DNA of 64,000 bases from Azoarcus sp. DD4 (GCF_006496635.1 NZ_CP022958.1:4898001-4962000); one strand, 5' to 3'; shown: positions 17,613-27,502, counted from the first letter of the stretch. The notes: generated by a model not told the origin, from the letters alone. A program made the numbers and translations.

Positions 17613-17699
17613 TTCCGACGTAGAGGTCACCGGCGCTGCGCGCCTTTATCGCGCAGCGTCCAGCGACTGAAAGGAGCGAGCTTGAGCGCGGGGCTAGAC
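17613..17699 (-). other. attC site of the kinase cassette (degenerate core)
   Basis: On the - strand the site begins GTCTAGC (consensus RYYYAAC with one mismatch) and contains the hairpin GCTGCGCG-ATAAAGG-CGCGCAGC (perfect 8-bp stem) inside longer imperfect arms. It ends near CGTCGGAAG where GTTRRRY would be expected. The 5' core is nearly complementary to the GTTAGAC that opens the kinase cassette. The same GCGC-ATAAAG-GCGC core occurs in the site at 20595-20664. Confidence 0.65.
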
Positions 17700-17728
17700 C
17701 TCGCGTCGAAAAGCATGAGCGATGCCCT

Positions 17729-18232
17729 TCATTGAGTGTCGATTGCGACGGATTTAGACAACTCAGCTTCGGTTGGAGACTCAAATTGCGTTTCCATGAA
17801 GTCGAACATGGAAGGCGTGACTTCGAAGGAGAAAGTCCCGCCCTTCTCCGAATTTCTGGACAATACGCGAGCGCGACGCAGGCTGTGCGGTGCGTCTACG
17901 TAATGCATTTGCACAGGTAGCGCTTTGGTTTCAGCCAGTGAGATGAATCGGGCTCTGTCACTGACCTTCATGAAGCCAAGATCCAATACGGCACTTCCGC
18001 CGCATTCAACGATCTCCGACGCGATGGACCAGATCCGGTGCTCACATCGTTGTACCCGTTCCATGATCCAAGGAAGGCTCATTGGCTTCGGCACGTCTGG
18101 GCCGAACAATTCACCCATCCAGTCATCAATCGAGAACCGAGTCGCTCCGACTTCACTTGCGAGCTTACGCGAATAAGTTGTCTTGCCGGCACCTTGCGTA
18201 CCAAAGACGATATGAATTGTTGGGGTGGTCAT
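17729..18232 (-). CDS. Small P-loop kinase (AAA_33/zeta-toxin-like), cassette gene
   Basis: ATP-binding protein of 167 aa. The Walker A motif is FGTQGAGKTTYS at residues 10-21, followed by FSIDDWMGELFG, whose aspartates fit the catalytic position of nucleotide/sugar kinases of the AAA_33 group. A Walker B-like GSAVLDLGFM lies near residue 80 and an arginine-rich lid (SLRRARVLSRN) near 120. Zeta toxins, antibiotic phosphotransferases and polynucleotide kinases share this layout, so the substrate is open. The ATG at 18268, only a few bases from the cassette core site, is an alternative start adding 12 residues. No antitoxin gene is adjacent. Confidence 0.8.
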   Translation of the reverse strand: MTTPTIHIVFGTQGAGKTTYSRKLASEVGATRFSIDDWMGELFGPDVPKPMSLPWIMERVQRCEHRIWSIASEIVECGGSAVLDLGFMKVSDRARFISLAETKALPVQMHYVDAPHSLRRARVLSRNSEKGGTFSFEVTPSMFDFMETQFESPTEAELSKSVAIDTQ

Positions 18233-18273
18233 TCTTGTGTGAGCTGTGAAAGCGAAGGCATTTTGCATAATCG

Positions 18274-18363
18274 GTCTAACGACTTTCTTCCCACGCGCCC
18301 GGCCGCAGACGCTTGGGCCAGCGGCGCGATGTCCTGGGCGTCGTGTGGAAGAACTTGTTGGGC
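18274..18363 (-). other. attC site of the first DUF1330 cassette
   Basis: About 90 bp. On the - strand it opens with GCCCAAC and closes with GTTAGAC, both matching the core consensus. The inner arms GTTCTTCCACACGACGCCC and GGGCGCGTGGGAAGAA pair imperfectly to give the expected long hairpin. The opening GCCCAAC is the exact complement of the GTTGGGC that starts the same cassette at 18749-18743. Confidence 0.85.
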
Positions 18364-18397
18364 GCGCGCTCGAGCGCCACGAACACAGGGCCTCCTC

Positions 18398-18703
18398 TCA
18401 CGATGGCTGGGGGCCTTCGTAGCCCTCGATGATTACGAGATCGATGCTTGAAGCAGGCAAGCGAAGCTTAAGCGCGGCCTGATACTCGGGTGAGTTCCAG
18501 CAGTCGATGGCCGCCTGATAAGACGGGAACTCGACCACCGTATTACGCGCCCTAGTGCTCCCTTCTGGGACGGTATGTTGACCTGCACGGACAATGAACC
18601 GGGCACCGTACTTCTTAAGCGCGTCGGCATTGGCAACAGCATACTTGTTGAATTGCTCTTGGTCCGTGACGTCTACGCGAACGATCCAATACCCTTTTGC
18701 CAT
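18398..18703 (-). CDS. DUF1330-family protein, cassette gene
   Basis: Protein of 101 aa with the DUF1330 pattern: AKGYWIVRVDVTDQEQFNKY, ANADALKKYGARFIVRAG, then ARNTVVEFPSYQAAIDCWNS and PEYQAALKLRLPAS. The function of the family is unknown. Three ATGs lie within 13 bases (18715, 18706, 18703); GGAGA is best placed for 18703. The gene sits between well-formed attC sites at 18274-18363 and 18743-18814, so it is one complete cassette. It is a distant paralogue of the DUF1330 gene at 17229-17519. Confidence 0.85.
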   Translation of the reverse strand: MAKGYWIVRVDVTDQEQFNKYAVANADALKKYGARFIVRAGQHTVPEGSTRARNTVVEFPSYQAAIDCWNSPEYQAALKLRLPASSIDLVIIEGYEGPQPS

Positions 18704-18742
18704 CATTTTCTCCATATTTTATTGTCGTGCTGCGTTGAAGAC

Positions 18743-18814
18743 GCCCAACGTGAAAGCTCCGGGGCGCGAAGCCGGCTTGCCGGCGGAGCGTCCTTCTGGA
18801 GCGGCGGGTTAGGC
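18743..18814 (-). other. attC site of the 104-aa cassette
   Basis: A 72-bp site. On the - strand it opens GCCTAAC and closes GTTGGGC, both perfect core sites, with an internal GCCGGC-AA-GCCGGC palindrome and flanking GCTCC/GGAGC arms. The stop codon TAA of the 104-aa gene lies inside the opening GCCTAAC, a usual feature of compact cassettes. GCCTAAC is the exact complement of the GTTAGGC that starts the same cassette at 19133-19127. Confidence 0.9.
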
Positions 18815-19123
18815 TGAAACCGGCCGAACATAGAAAACTCGGTTCTTGAGAAAGCCAAGGTAGCACAGACTGAAGAAGTCAAAAGGCACCCACCAAGAAC
18901 TGCCACATTCAAACAAGACGCCATTGCTTTCTGGTCCGATACGAATGCTAGTGCTTGCCACAACGGACTGCATTTCGACACGTAACGTGCCTCCGTCATC
19001 GGGAAGGGTGATCGCTTTCGTTTCATTTCTCTCGATGGAGCACACCTTTTGTTCGTCAACCAGAACATCTAGTGAAGCAAAGCGCCCCATCCATCCAGCG
19101 TGTCGGCGAAGGAGTATCTGCAT
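18809..19123 (-). CDS. Hypothetical protein, cassette gene
   Basis: Protein of 104 aa starting four bases after the cassette core site and ending within its attC. It begins MQILLRRHAGWMGRFASLDVLVDEQKV, has a central beta-rich part (KAITLPDDGGTLRVEMQ, then STSIRIGPESNGVLF) and an aromatic C-terminal stretch (SSWWVPFDFFSLCYLGFL). No family is recognised. Without a signal peptide the C-terminal aromatic segment could be membrane-associated or a buried core. Frames that extend the start to 19423 cross into the insertion sequence and are not real. Confidence 0.7.
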   Translation of the reverse strand: MQILLRRHAGWMGRFASLDVLVDEQKVCSIERNETKAITLPDDGGTLRVEMQSVVASTSIRIGPESNGVLFECGSSWWVPFDFFSLCYLGFLKNRVFYVRPVSA

Positions 19124-19138
19124 GATGCCTAACGAATG

Positions 19139-20390
19139 AAAGGGACTTCCCCGTCCCGGTCTTGCCGCATTGCGGCCCTTGGCACGCGAGTGCCACGATG
19201 GGAAGTGCGAAATCTCATCAATCTGTCCGAGAGGGGAAAGTCCATGAGCATTCTGACCGTTGGGATCGATCTCGCCAAGAGTGTATTCGCTGTGCATGGC
19301 GTGGATGAGGCTGGCCGCGCCGAATTGGTGCGCCCGGCGGTGCCGCGCGAGAAGCTGCATGAACTCATCGCAACGCTGCCGCCATGCGTGATCGGCATGG
19401 AAGCATGCTCGGGCGCGCATCATTGGGCCCGGCTATTTCAGGCAGCAGGGCATACGGTGCGCCTGATCGCACCGAAGTTCGTCACGCCTTACCGGATGAG
19501 CGGGCGGCGCAGCAAGAACGACGCGGCCGATGCCGCAGCGATCTGCGAGGCCGTGCAACGACCGCACATGCGCTTTGTGCCAATCAAAACGCTCGACCAG
19601 CAATCTCAGCTGATGGTGCACCGTGCCCGCCAGGGGTTCGTCGAGCAGCGCACGGCCACCATAAACCGCATCCGCGGCCTGCTGGCCGAGTTGGGTATCG
19701 TGCTGCCGCTCAAGGCGGCCACCGTCCGTCGACGTGCCGGCCAGTGCCTGGAAGATCTGCCCGGCTGGGCCAACATGGTCATCGGGGATCTACTCGGTGA
19801 AGTCGATCGGCTCGATGAACGTATCGCGCAGTACGACCGCCATATCCGCCAGATCGCCCGCCAGGACATCCGGGCGCAGCGCCTGACCCGGCTGAGCGGC
19901 GTGGGCGAGACCACCGCCACCTGCCTGGTCGCCTTGATCGGCAACGGTCACGACTTCGAGTGCGGCCGCCAGTTCGCCGCTTGGCTCGGCCTGGTCCCCG
20001 GTCAGTACAGCTCTGGCGGCAAGGCCCGCCTCGGGCGCATCACCAAGGCGGGCGACGCCTACCTGCGCAGCCTGCTCGTCATGGGCGCCCGAGCCGTGCT
20101 GGCCGCAGCCCGCAACAAGACGGACGGCTTGAGCCGCTGGGCCCTGGCCGTAGAGCAGCGACGCGGCTACTGGAAAGCGGTGGTCGCCATTGCCGCGAAG
20201 AACGCGCGCATGGCGTGGGCGGTATTGCGACGAGGCGAAGCCTTTGCACTGCCGACTTGAACCCTCCCGGCAGCCCATCGACCAGAACGAACCGATTTGA
20301 CCGCCGCGTGACGGCAAGCGTTGATGACAACAGGTCTGGACCTGCGCGGGGAGTGACCGATTAATTCAAGGGCAGCCATACGAGTGCCGG
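19139..20390 (+). mobile_element. IS110 family (IS1111-like) insertion sequence at a cassette boundary
   Basis: A 1.25-kb element with one transposase gene lies between two copies of the 10-bp sequence ctaacgaatg (19129-19138 and 20391-20400). Subterminal imperfect inverted repeats are visible: gggacttccccg at the left and cggggagtgacc at the right. The left copy of the 10-mer contains the core site of the 104-aa cassette, so the element sits exactly at an attC/cassette junction. A subgroup of IS1111 elements is known to target attC sites in this way. The exact ends are inferred. Confidence 0.75.
19244..20260 (+). CDS. IS110 family transposase (IS1111 subgroup)
   Basis: DEDD recombinase of 338 aa. 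The N-terminal catalytic domain shows the acidic residues in GIDLAKSVFAVHG, GMEACSGAHHW and RSKNDAADAAAICEAV. The C-terminal transposase_20 domain shows LTRLSGVGETTATCLVALIG, then AAWLGLVPGQYSSGGKARLG, RITKAGDAYLRSLLVMGARA, with the conserved serine near the end of that run. The ATG at 19244 has GAGGGGAAAG upstream. It is intact and is transcribed against the cassette genes. Confidence 0.95.
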   Translation: MSILTVGIDLAKSVFAVHGVDEAGRAELVRPAVPREKLHELIATLPPCVIGMEACSGAHHWARLFQAAGHTVRLIAPKFVTPYRMSGRRSKNDAADAAAICEAVQRPHMRFVPIKTLDQQSQLMVHRARQGFVEQRTATINRIRGLLAELGIVLPLKAATVRRRAGQCLEDLPGWANMVIGDLLGEVDRLDERIAQYDRHIRQIARQDIRAQRLTRLSGVGETTATCLVALIGNGHDFECGRQFAAWLGLVPGQYSSGGKARLGRITKAGDAYLRSLLVMGARAVLAAARNKTDGLSRWALAVEQRRGYWKAVVAIAAKNARMAWAVLRRGEAFALPT

Positions 20391-20594
20391 CTAACGAATG
20401 GGTCCCCCGCGTGCGTCCTTCATCAGGGTCCGCAGCCAAACGACGGCTGCAACGATGACCGTTTGTAGTTTAGCCAGTCCGCACCTTGTTGTTTCTGCGC
20501 ACTTTGCTGCTTGCCCGGTGCTGTCGTATCGAAAGACGAGGATCAATGCCCGCTACGTGGGCAGGGGGGCGCTATTGCTTGACTAATGGGGAAG
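20391..20594 (-). other. ORF-free stretch in the cassette array
   Basis: No convincing gene is seen here. A 62-codon + strand frame has no family features or ribosome-binding site. The 9-mer ttgtagttt occurs at 20463-20471 and 20598-20606, and imperfect palindromic arms lie near 20430-20470. The segment ends at the core-like ctaac adjoining the insertion sequence. It is most simply a decayed or gene-less cassette. Confidence 0.5.
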
Positions 20595-20664
20595 CCCTTG
20601 TAGTTTGAATTCACTGGCCTTGCGCGGCTTTATGCGCAAGGTCCGGTGGAATGATGGGTTCGGC
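20595..20664 (-). other. attC site of the 155-aa cassette (3' core degenerate)
   Basis: On the - strand the site opens GCCGAAC directly after the stop codon of the 155-aa gene and contains CCTTGCGC-ATAAAGC-CGCGCAAGG arms followed by AGTGAATTCAAAC. Where a GTTRRRY core is expected the sequence reads TACAAGG, so the crossover site appears to be lost. GCCGAAC is the exact complement of GTTCGGC at the start of the cassette (21143-21137). Confidence 0.7.
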
Positions 20665-20665
20665 G

Positions 20666-21133
20666 TCATTGGGGTATAGCGGGCGGTTCATAGACTACCC
20701 AATCACGCGACAAAGGATCGTACGAAAGATACGGAATGTCTTGGGCATTCTCGGCGGTTACAGAAACCTTCTTGTTCGTACCTTTCGCAAGTGCTTCAAG
20801 AAACTGAAGGACTTCATAGTGGTCACTATCGCTCTCGATTTCTCGTGGATCGAAGTCGAGTTCGATTTCGTCCGGAACGAAGAAGTGACAGTTTGCTGTA
20901 ACCCTTCCGAGTTTCACGCTCAAGAGATGCGGTCCGTCACGTGCTGTGAAGATTTTCTCCACCTCGGGCAATGGAAGATCTTGACCTGCGTACGAGTACT
21001 GATAGCCATATTTTTCTGCGAGCGAGAGTAACAACGTCCAGTCGGTGAAGGTGGTGTCTAGCACGTAGACGTCGCGGAGGGAGCCATCTTTCTCCCAGAG
21101 ATCGCGCGGCTGAGTGGGGGTGGGTCGAGTCAT
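20666..21133 (-). CDS. Hypothetical protein, first cassette gene
   Basis: Soluble protein of 155 aa encoded by the cassette next to attI. It begins MTRPTPTQPRDLWEKDGSLRDVYV and continues with LDTTFTDWTLLLSLAEKYGY, GPHLLSVKLGRVTANCHFFV, an acidic PDEIELDFDPREIESDSD, and a C-terminal LSYDPLSRDWVVYEPP. No family is recognised; the alternation of strands and helices and the acidic middle are reminiscent of small immunity-type proteins, but this is only an impression. The start lies four bases inside the cassette core site. It is less GC-rich than the chromosomal genes around the array. Confidence 0.75.
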   Translation of the reverse strand: MTRPTPTQPRDLWEKDGSLRDVYVLDTTFTDWTLLLSLAEKYGYQYSYAGQDLPLPEVEKIFTARDGPHLLSVKLGRVTANCHFFVPDEIELDFDPREIESDSDHYEVLQFLEALAKGTNKKVSVTAENAQDIPYLSYDPLSRDWVVYEPPAIPQ

Positions 21134-21136
21134 GAC

Positions 21137-21240
21137 GCCGAACGTGTTGTAGACGTCAACGTCTGACGTGTATTCCAGAGGTCTGTCGCATAAACCGGTG
21201 GCCGCTTTCGGATTTTTCTATTTGAAATCATTGGGCCCAC
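21137..21240 (-). promoter_or_regulatory. Probable attI site and cassette promoter region
   Basis: The stretch between the first cassette and intI carries the core GTTCGGC (- strand, 21143-21137), where the first cassette joins. A palindromic gacgtcaacgtctgacgt (21152-21169) may hold accessory integrase sites. A cassette promoter reading toward the array would be expected here or inside intI, but I cannot single out its hexamers. Confidence 0.55.
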
Positions 21241-21248
21241 CGCTTATG

Positions 21249-21264
21249 CTGTATGCATTACTAG
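21249..21264 (+). promoter_or_regulatory. Weak LexA-like half site upstream of intI
   Basis: CTGT at 21249 followed by eight bases and CTAG gives one perfect and one poor LexA half site (consensus CTGT-N8-ACAG), 25 bases before the intI start. Many integrases are SOS-controlled through such a site at this place. With two mismatches in the second half it may be non-functional. Confidence 0.25.
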
Positions 21265-21288
21265 TAACCACAGGCACTCAAACACGTC

Positions 21289-22272
21289 ATGGCCATGGAG
21301 AACACGCCGGCGCAACCACCGCGACTGCTGGACCAGGTTCGTGCTGCCGTTCGTTACAAGCACTACAGCATAAGAACGGAGCAGGCTTATGTCTATTGGG
21401 CTCGCTTCTTCATCCGTCAACAAGGCCTGCGTCACCCGCGTGACATGGGGGCGGTGGAGGTCGAGGCCTTCCTGAACTGGCTGGCCAGCGAGCGCTCGGT
21501 CGCGCCATCCACACACAATCAGGCCTTGTCCGCCCTGCTCTTTCTCTACAAGGAGGTTCTCGGCATCGATTTGCCGTGGATGCAGGAAATCGGCCGACCG
21601 AAAAAACGCGAACGGGTGCCGGTAGTGTTGTCGCGCACCGAGGTCGCGCATCTGCTGGGGGCGATGGAAGGCACCGAGGGCGATGTGGCGCGCTTGCTCT
21701 ACGGCACTGGGATGCGCTTGATGGAGGGGCTCCGACTGCGGGTCAAGGATGTCGACTTCGACCGGAACGAGATCACGGTACGCGAGGGCAAGGGCGGCAA
21801 GGACCGCCGCGTGATGCTGCCAACGGCGCTGCGCCCGGTACTGCGCCACCACTTGCAAGCGGCACGAAAGGTGTGGGAAGCCGACCGGGAGGCGGAGGTG
21901 CCTGGGATTTGGATGCCGGACGCGCTCGCCCGCAAGTATCCGCGTGCGGCGATGTCGTGGCCGTGGTTCTGGTTATGGCCGGCCGACCATCTGGCGGTCG
22001 ATCCGGTATCCGGCATCCGGCGGCGGCATCACCTTTATGAGCGGCGCCTGCAGCGTGCGATCAAGCGCGCGGTTGAAGCCACCGGACTGCACAAGCCCGT
22101 CAGCGTCCACACGCTGCGCCACTCCTTCGCAACCCACCTGCTCGAAGGCGGCTACGACATCCGTACCGTGCAGGAACTGCTCGGCCATGCCGATGTGTCG
22201 ACCACGATGATCTACACCCACGTGCTGAACAAGGGCGGTCGCGGCGTGACAAGCCCGCTGGACCAACTCTGA
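21289..22272 (+). CDS. intI: Integron integrase (tyrosine recombinase)
   Basis: Site-specific recombinase of 327 aa that inserts cassettes at attI and excises them at attC. The N-terminal SAM-like DNA-binding domain covers residues 10-95 (YKHYSIRTEQAYVYWARFFI). The catalytic residues are visible: Arg143 in LLYGTGMRLMEGLRL, His274 and Arg277 in VHTLRHSFATHLL, His300 in ELLGHADVSTT, and the nucleophile Tyr309 in TMIYTHVLNKG. Residues about 209-231 (MPDALARKYPRAAMSWPWFW) are the extra helix found only in integron integrases and needed to bind folded attC. The gene appears intact and is divergent from the cassettes. Confidence 0.96.
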   Translation: MAMENTPAQPPRLLDQVRAAVRYKHYSIRTEQAYVYWARFFIRQQGLRHPRDMGAVEVEAFLNWLASERSVAPSTHNQALSALLFLYKEVLGIDLPWMQEIGRPKKRERVPVVLSRTEVAHLLGAMEGTEGDVARLLYGTGMRLMEGLRLRVKDVDFDRNEITVREGKGGKDRRVMLPTALRPVLRHHLQAARKVWEADREAEVPGIWMPDALARKYPRAAMSWPWFWLWPADHLAVDPVSGIRRRHHLYERRLQRAIKRAVEATGLHKPVSVHTLRHSFATHLLEGGYDIRTVQELLGHADVSTTMIYTHVLNKGGRGVTSPLDQL

Positions 22273-22333
22273 TTCGCTGGCCTGCATGGCCTTCGGGTGT
22301 TACTTTTATATCACCCGATATTGGAGTACGGAC

Positions 22334-22618
22334 ATGACTACAACCTCGTTGAAGCTCCCTGAGGATGTGAAGCAGCTCGCCATTGCGGCTGCAAGGCAGC
22401 AGGGTGTCACCCCCCATGCGTTCATGGTCGAAGCGATCCGTGCAGCGGCAGTCGCCGCGGAAAAGCGGGCGGCCTTCGTTGCCGATGCACTTGCATCGAG
22501 GGACGAAACGCTCGCATCCGGGGAGGGCTATGCTGCCGCCGAGGTCCATGCCTACATTCGGGCACGCGCAAGTGGGAAGGTCGTTTCCAAGCCCGAGGCC
22601 AAGCCTTGGCGCGACTGA
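22334..22618 (+). CDS. Ribbon-helix-helix antitoxin (ParD/CopG-like)
   Basis: Protein of 94 aa. The N terminus TTTSLKLPEDVKQLAIAAAR is a ribbon-helix-helix DNA-binding strand and helix, followed by GVTPHAFMVEAIRAAAVAAE. The C-terminal part (EGYAAAEVHAYIRARASG) would wrap the toxin. The ATG at 22334 has TTGGAG upstream. It overlaps the downstream toxin gene by 13 bases and follows intI by about 60 bases. The protein probably represses its own promoter, whose AT-rich tatatcac lies near 22308. Confidence 0.87.
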   Translation: MTTTSLKLPEDVKQLAIAAARQQGVTPHAFMVEAIRAAAVAAEKRAAFVADALASRDETLASGEGYAAAEVHAYIRARASGKVVSKPEAKPWRD

Positions 22619-22902
22619 TCTACACCCGGCGAGCGCTCCAGGACCTCGAACGGCTTACCGACTTTCTTCTCGAAACGGAACCGGCCCTTGCACTGGCGAC
22701 CGCCGAGTTGATTGCCGAAGCCATGCAGACACTCGGGAATCATCCGCTCATCGGGCGCCCCGCCGAGCAGGACATGCGCGAACTGGTCATTTCGCGCGGC
22801 CGAACGGGATACCTCGCGCTGTACGACTACGACGAAGTACGCGACGTGGTTTTGGTACTCGCCATTCGTCATCAGCGAGAGGCCGGCTACACGTCAAGGT
22901 AA
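22606..22902 (+). CDS. RelE/ParE-family toxin
   Basis: Protein of 98 aa with the ParE/RelE fold: IYTRRALQDLERLTDFLLE, ALATAELIAEAMQTLGNHPLIG, RPAEQDMRELVISRGRTGYLALY and VVLVLAIRHQREAGY. ParE members poison gyrase and RelE members cut mRNA; sequence does not decide between them. Translation begins at TTG 22606 inside the antitoxin gene, with GAGG eight bases upstream, so it is coupled to the antitoxin. Confidence 0.87.
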   Translation: MARLIYTRRALQDLERLTDFLLETEPALALATAELIAEAMQTLGNHPLIGRPAEQDMRELVISRGRTGYLALYDYDEVRDVVLVLAIRHQREAGYTSR

Positions 22903-22957
22903 CACCGCCCACGGCTGCCCATCGAACGGGCAGCCTCCAGCGGGACAGTGCTGCCTC

Positions 22958-26659
<3,702 letters not shown>

Positions 26660-26749
26660 CGTTCTACCTCGGGTGCCTGATGTTACGGTTCATGCACAGC
26701 GGGTAGCGGACGCAAAAGCAAACGGCGCGGCAAACCCGGCTGGTGGTTT

Positions 26750-26812
26750 GCGAGCGCCGTTGTTCGGTTGCCGAGCCTGGCCCGTTGGTCGGGTCGCAGC
26801 GCTCCTCGGCAG
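26750..26812 (-). ncRNA. S-adenosylhomocysteine (SAH) riboswitch
   Basis: In the metH leader, about 100 bases upstream of the start, the - strand shows the conserved SAH aptamer elements in order: CCGAGGAGCGCTGCGACC, then CCAGGCTCGG, then AACGGCGCTC. GAGC and GCTC arms and the CCGAG/CTCGG stem can form the known pseudoknotted fold. SAH riboswitches are ON switches placed before ahcY and metH genes in beta- and gammaproteobacteria. This placement fits removal of SAH-derived homocysteine. Confidence 0.85.
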
Positions 26813-26865
26813 GTGCGGCATTCTAACGGCTCGTAAAGACGCTTGCCAGCGTGGCGGCCATACCG

Positions 26866-27501
26866 CTAGTTCCACGGCGCCGGCGGCAGCCGCCGCGGCC
26901 AGGGCCGCAGGGGCACCGGCCGCAGCCGCGGCGGGTAATAGGGATAGCCGTAAGGGTAGTAGCCGTAGGGATACATGCCCCAGGGCGGGAACAGGGTGCT
27001 GTCGGGGTAGTGCACGTAGCTGCGGCTGGTGCGGACCACCTTGTCTTCCTTGAAGTGCACGTTGAACAGGGTGGCGATGCCGGGGCCGTCGTTGTAGACG
27101 TTCCAGTCCCACACCTCTTCGCCCGACAGGCGGAAGGTCTGCTCGGAACGGTGTTCGCCGAGCAGACGCGAGATTTCGTCCTTGCTCATGCCCTTCTGTA
27201 CCGTGGCGAGGTTCTTGTAGTCCAGCGCGTCCCACTGCCGCAGCACGATGCCGCCGGCGTCCACCTGCACCATGATGCAGGTGTCGCCGTAGGGCTGGGT
27301 GGCATACTCCAGCGTGGTCGTGCCGTCGCCGTTGTCCCAGCGCCGGGTCGGCTCGCCGCGGTCGGCCAGCGCCTCGGCTTCGGTGGTGTAGGGCCGCGGC
27401 GGTGCGAACGCGGCGCAACCGCCCAGCAGCAGGGCGGACGCGATCAGCAGGGCGCTGCCGAGGCGGCGCAGGACGGCGCTGGTGACTTGCGGATTGGACA
27501 T
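26866..27501 (-). CDS. BamE/SmpA-like lipoprotein with Tyr-Pro-rich tail
   Basis: Outer-membrane lipoprotein of 211 aa. The signal peptide ends in the lipobox LLGGCAAF. A tandem of BamE-like half domains follows (GEPTRRWDNGDGTTTLEYAT; then VQKGMSKDEISRLLGEHRSE). The C terminus is a proline/tyrosine-rich tail (YPYGYYPYGYPYYPPRLRP). The start at 27501 lies one base after the stop of the upstream paralogue, so the two are translationally coupled. Function beyond membership of the SmpA/OmlA fold is unknown. Confidence 0.78.
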   Translation of the reverse strand: MSNPQVTSAVLRRLGSALLIASALLLGGCAAFAPPRPYTTEAEALADRGEPTRRWDNGDGTTTLEYATQPYGDTCIMVQVDAGGIVLRQWDALDYKNLATVQKGMSKDEISRLLGEHRSEQTFRLSGEEVWDWNVYNDGPGIATLFNVHFKEDKVVRTSRSYVHYPDSTLFPPWGMYPYGYYPYGYPYYPPRLRPVPLRPWPRRLPPAPWN

Positions 27502-27502
27502 C

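Larger units (their letters stand above)
16772..22272 (-). mobile_element. Chromosomal integron: intI, attI and cassette array
   Basis: A tyrosine recombinase with the integron-integrase-specific insert (21289-22272, + strand) faces an array of small - strand genes. Each of several genes is followed by an imperfect palindrome bounded by RYYYAAC and GTTRRRY-type core sites (18743-18814, 18274-18363, with weaker sites at 17613-17699 and 20595-20664). The first seven bases of a cassette and the 5' core of its own attC are complementary for the 155-aa cassette (GTTCGGC/GCCGAAC), the 104-aa cassette (GTTAGGC/GCCTAAC) and the first DUF1330 cassette (GTTGGGC/GCCCAAC). For the kinase cassette the match is near-perfect. 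This is the defining geometry of integron cassettes. An IS110-type element interrupts the array. The outer limit near 16770 is inferred. Confidence 0.88.

Noticed and set aside
18809..19423. 204-aa extended version of the 104-aa cassette protein
   Set aside because: The extension runs across the cassette core site into the insertion sequence and transposase antisense; the ATG at 19123 fits the cassette limits.
20398..20586. 62-codon + strand ORF inside the cassette array
   Set aside because: No ribosome-binding site, opposite to the cassette strand, and no family features.
16712..22957. Prophage or integrative conjugative element around the integrase
   Set aside because: The recombinase carries the integron-specific insert, no phage or conjugation genes are present, and no tRNA attachment site is seen.
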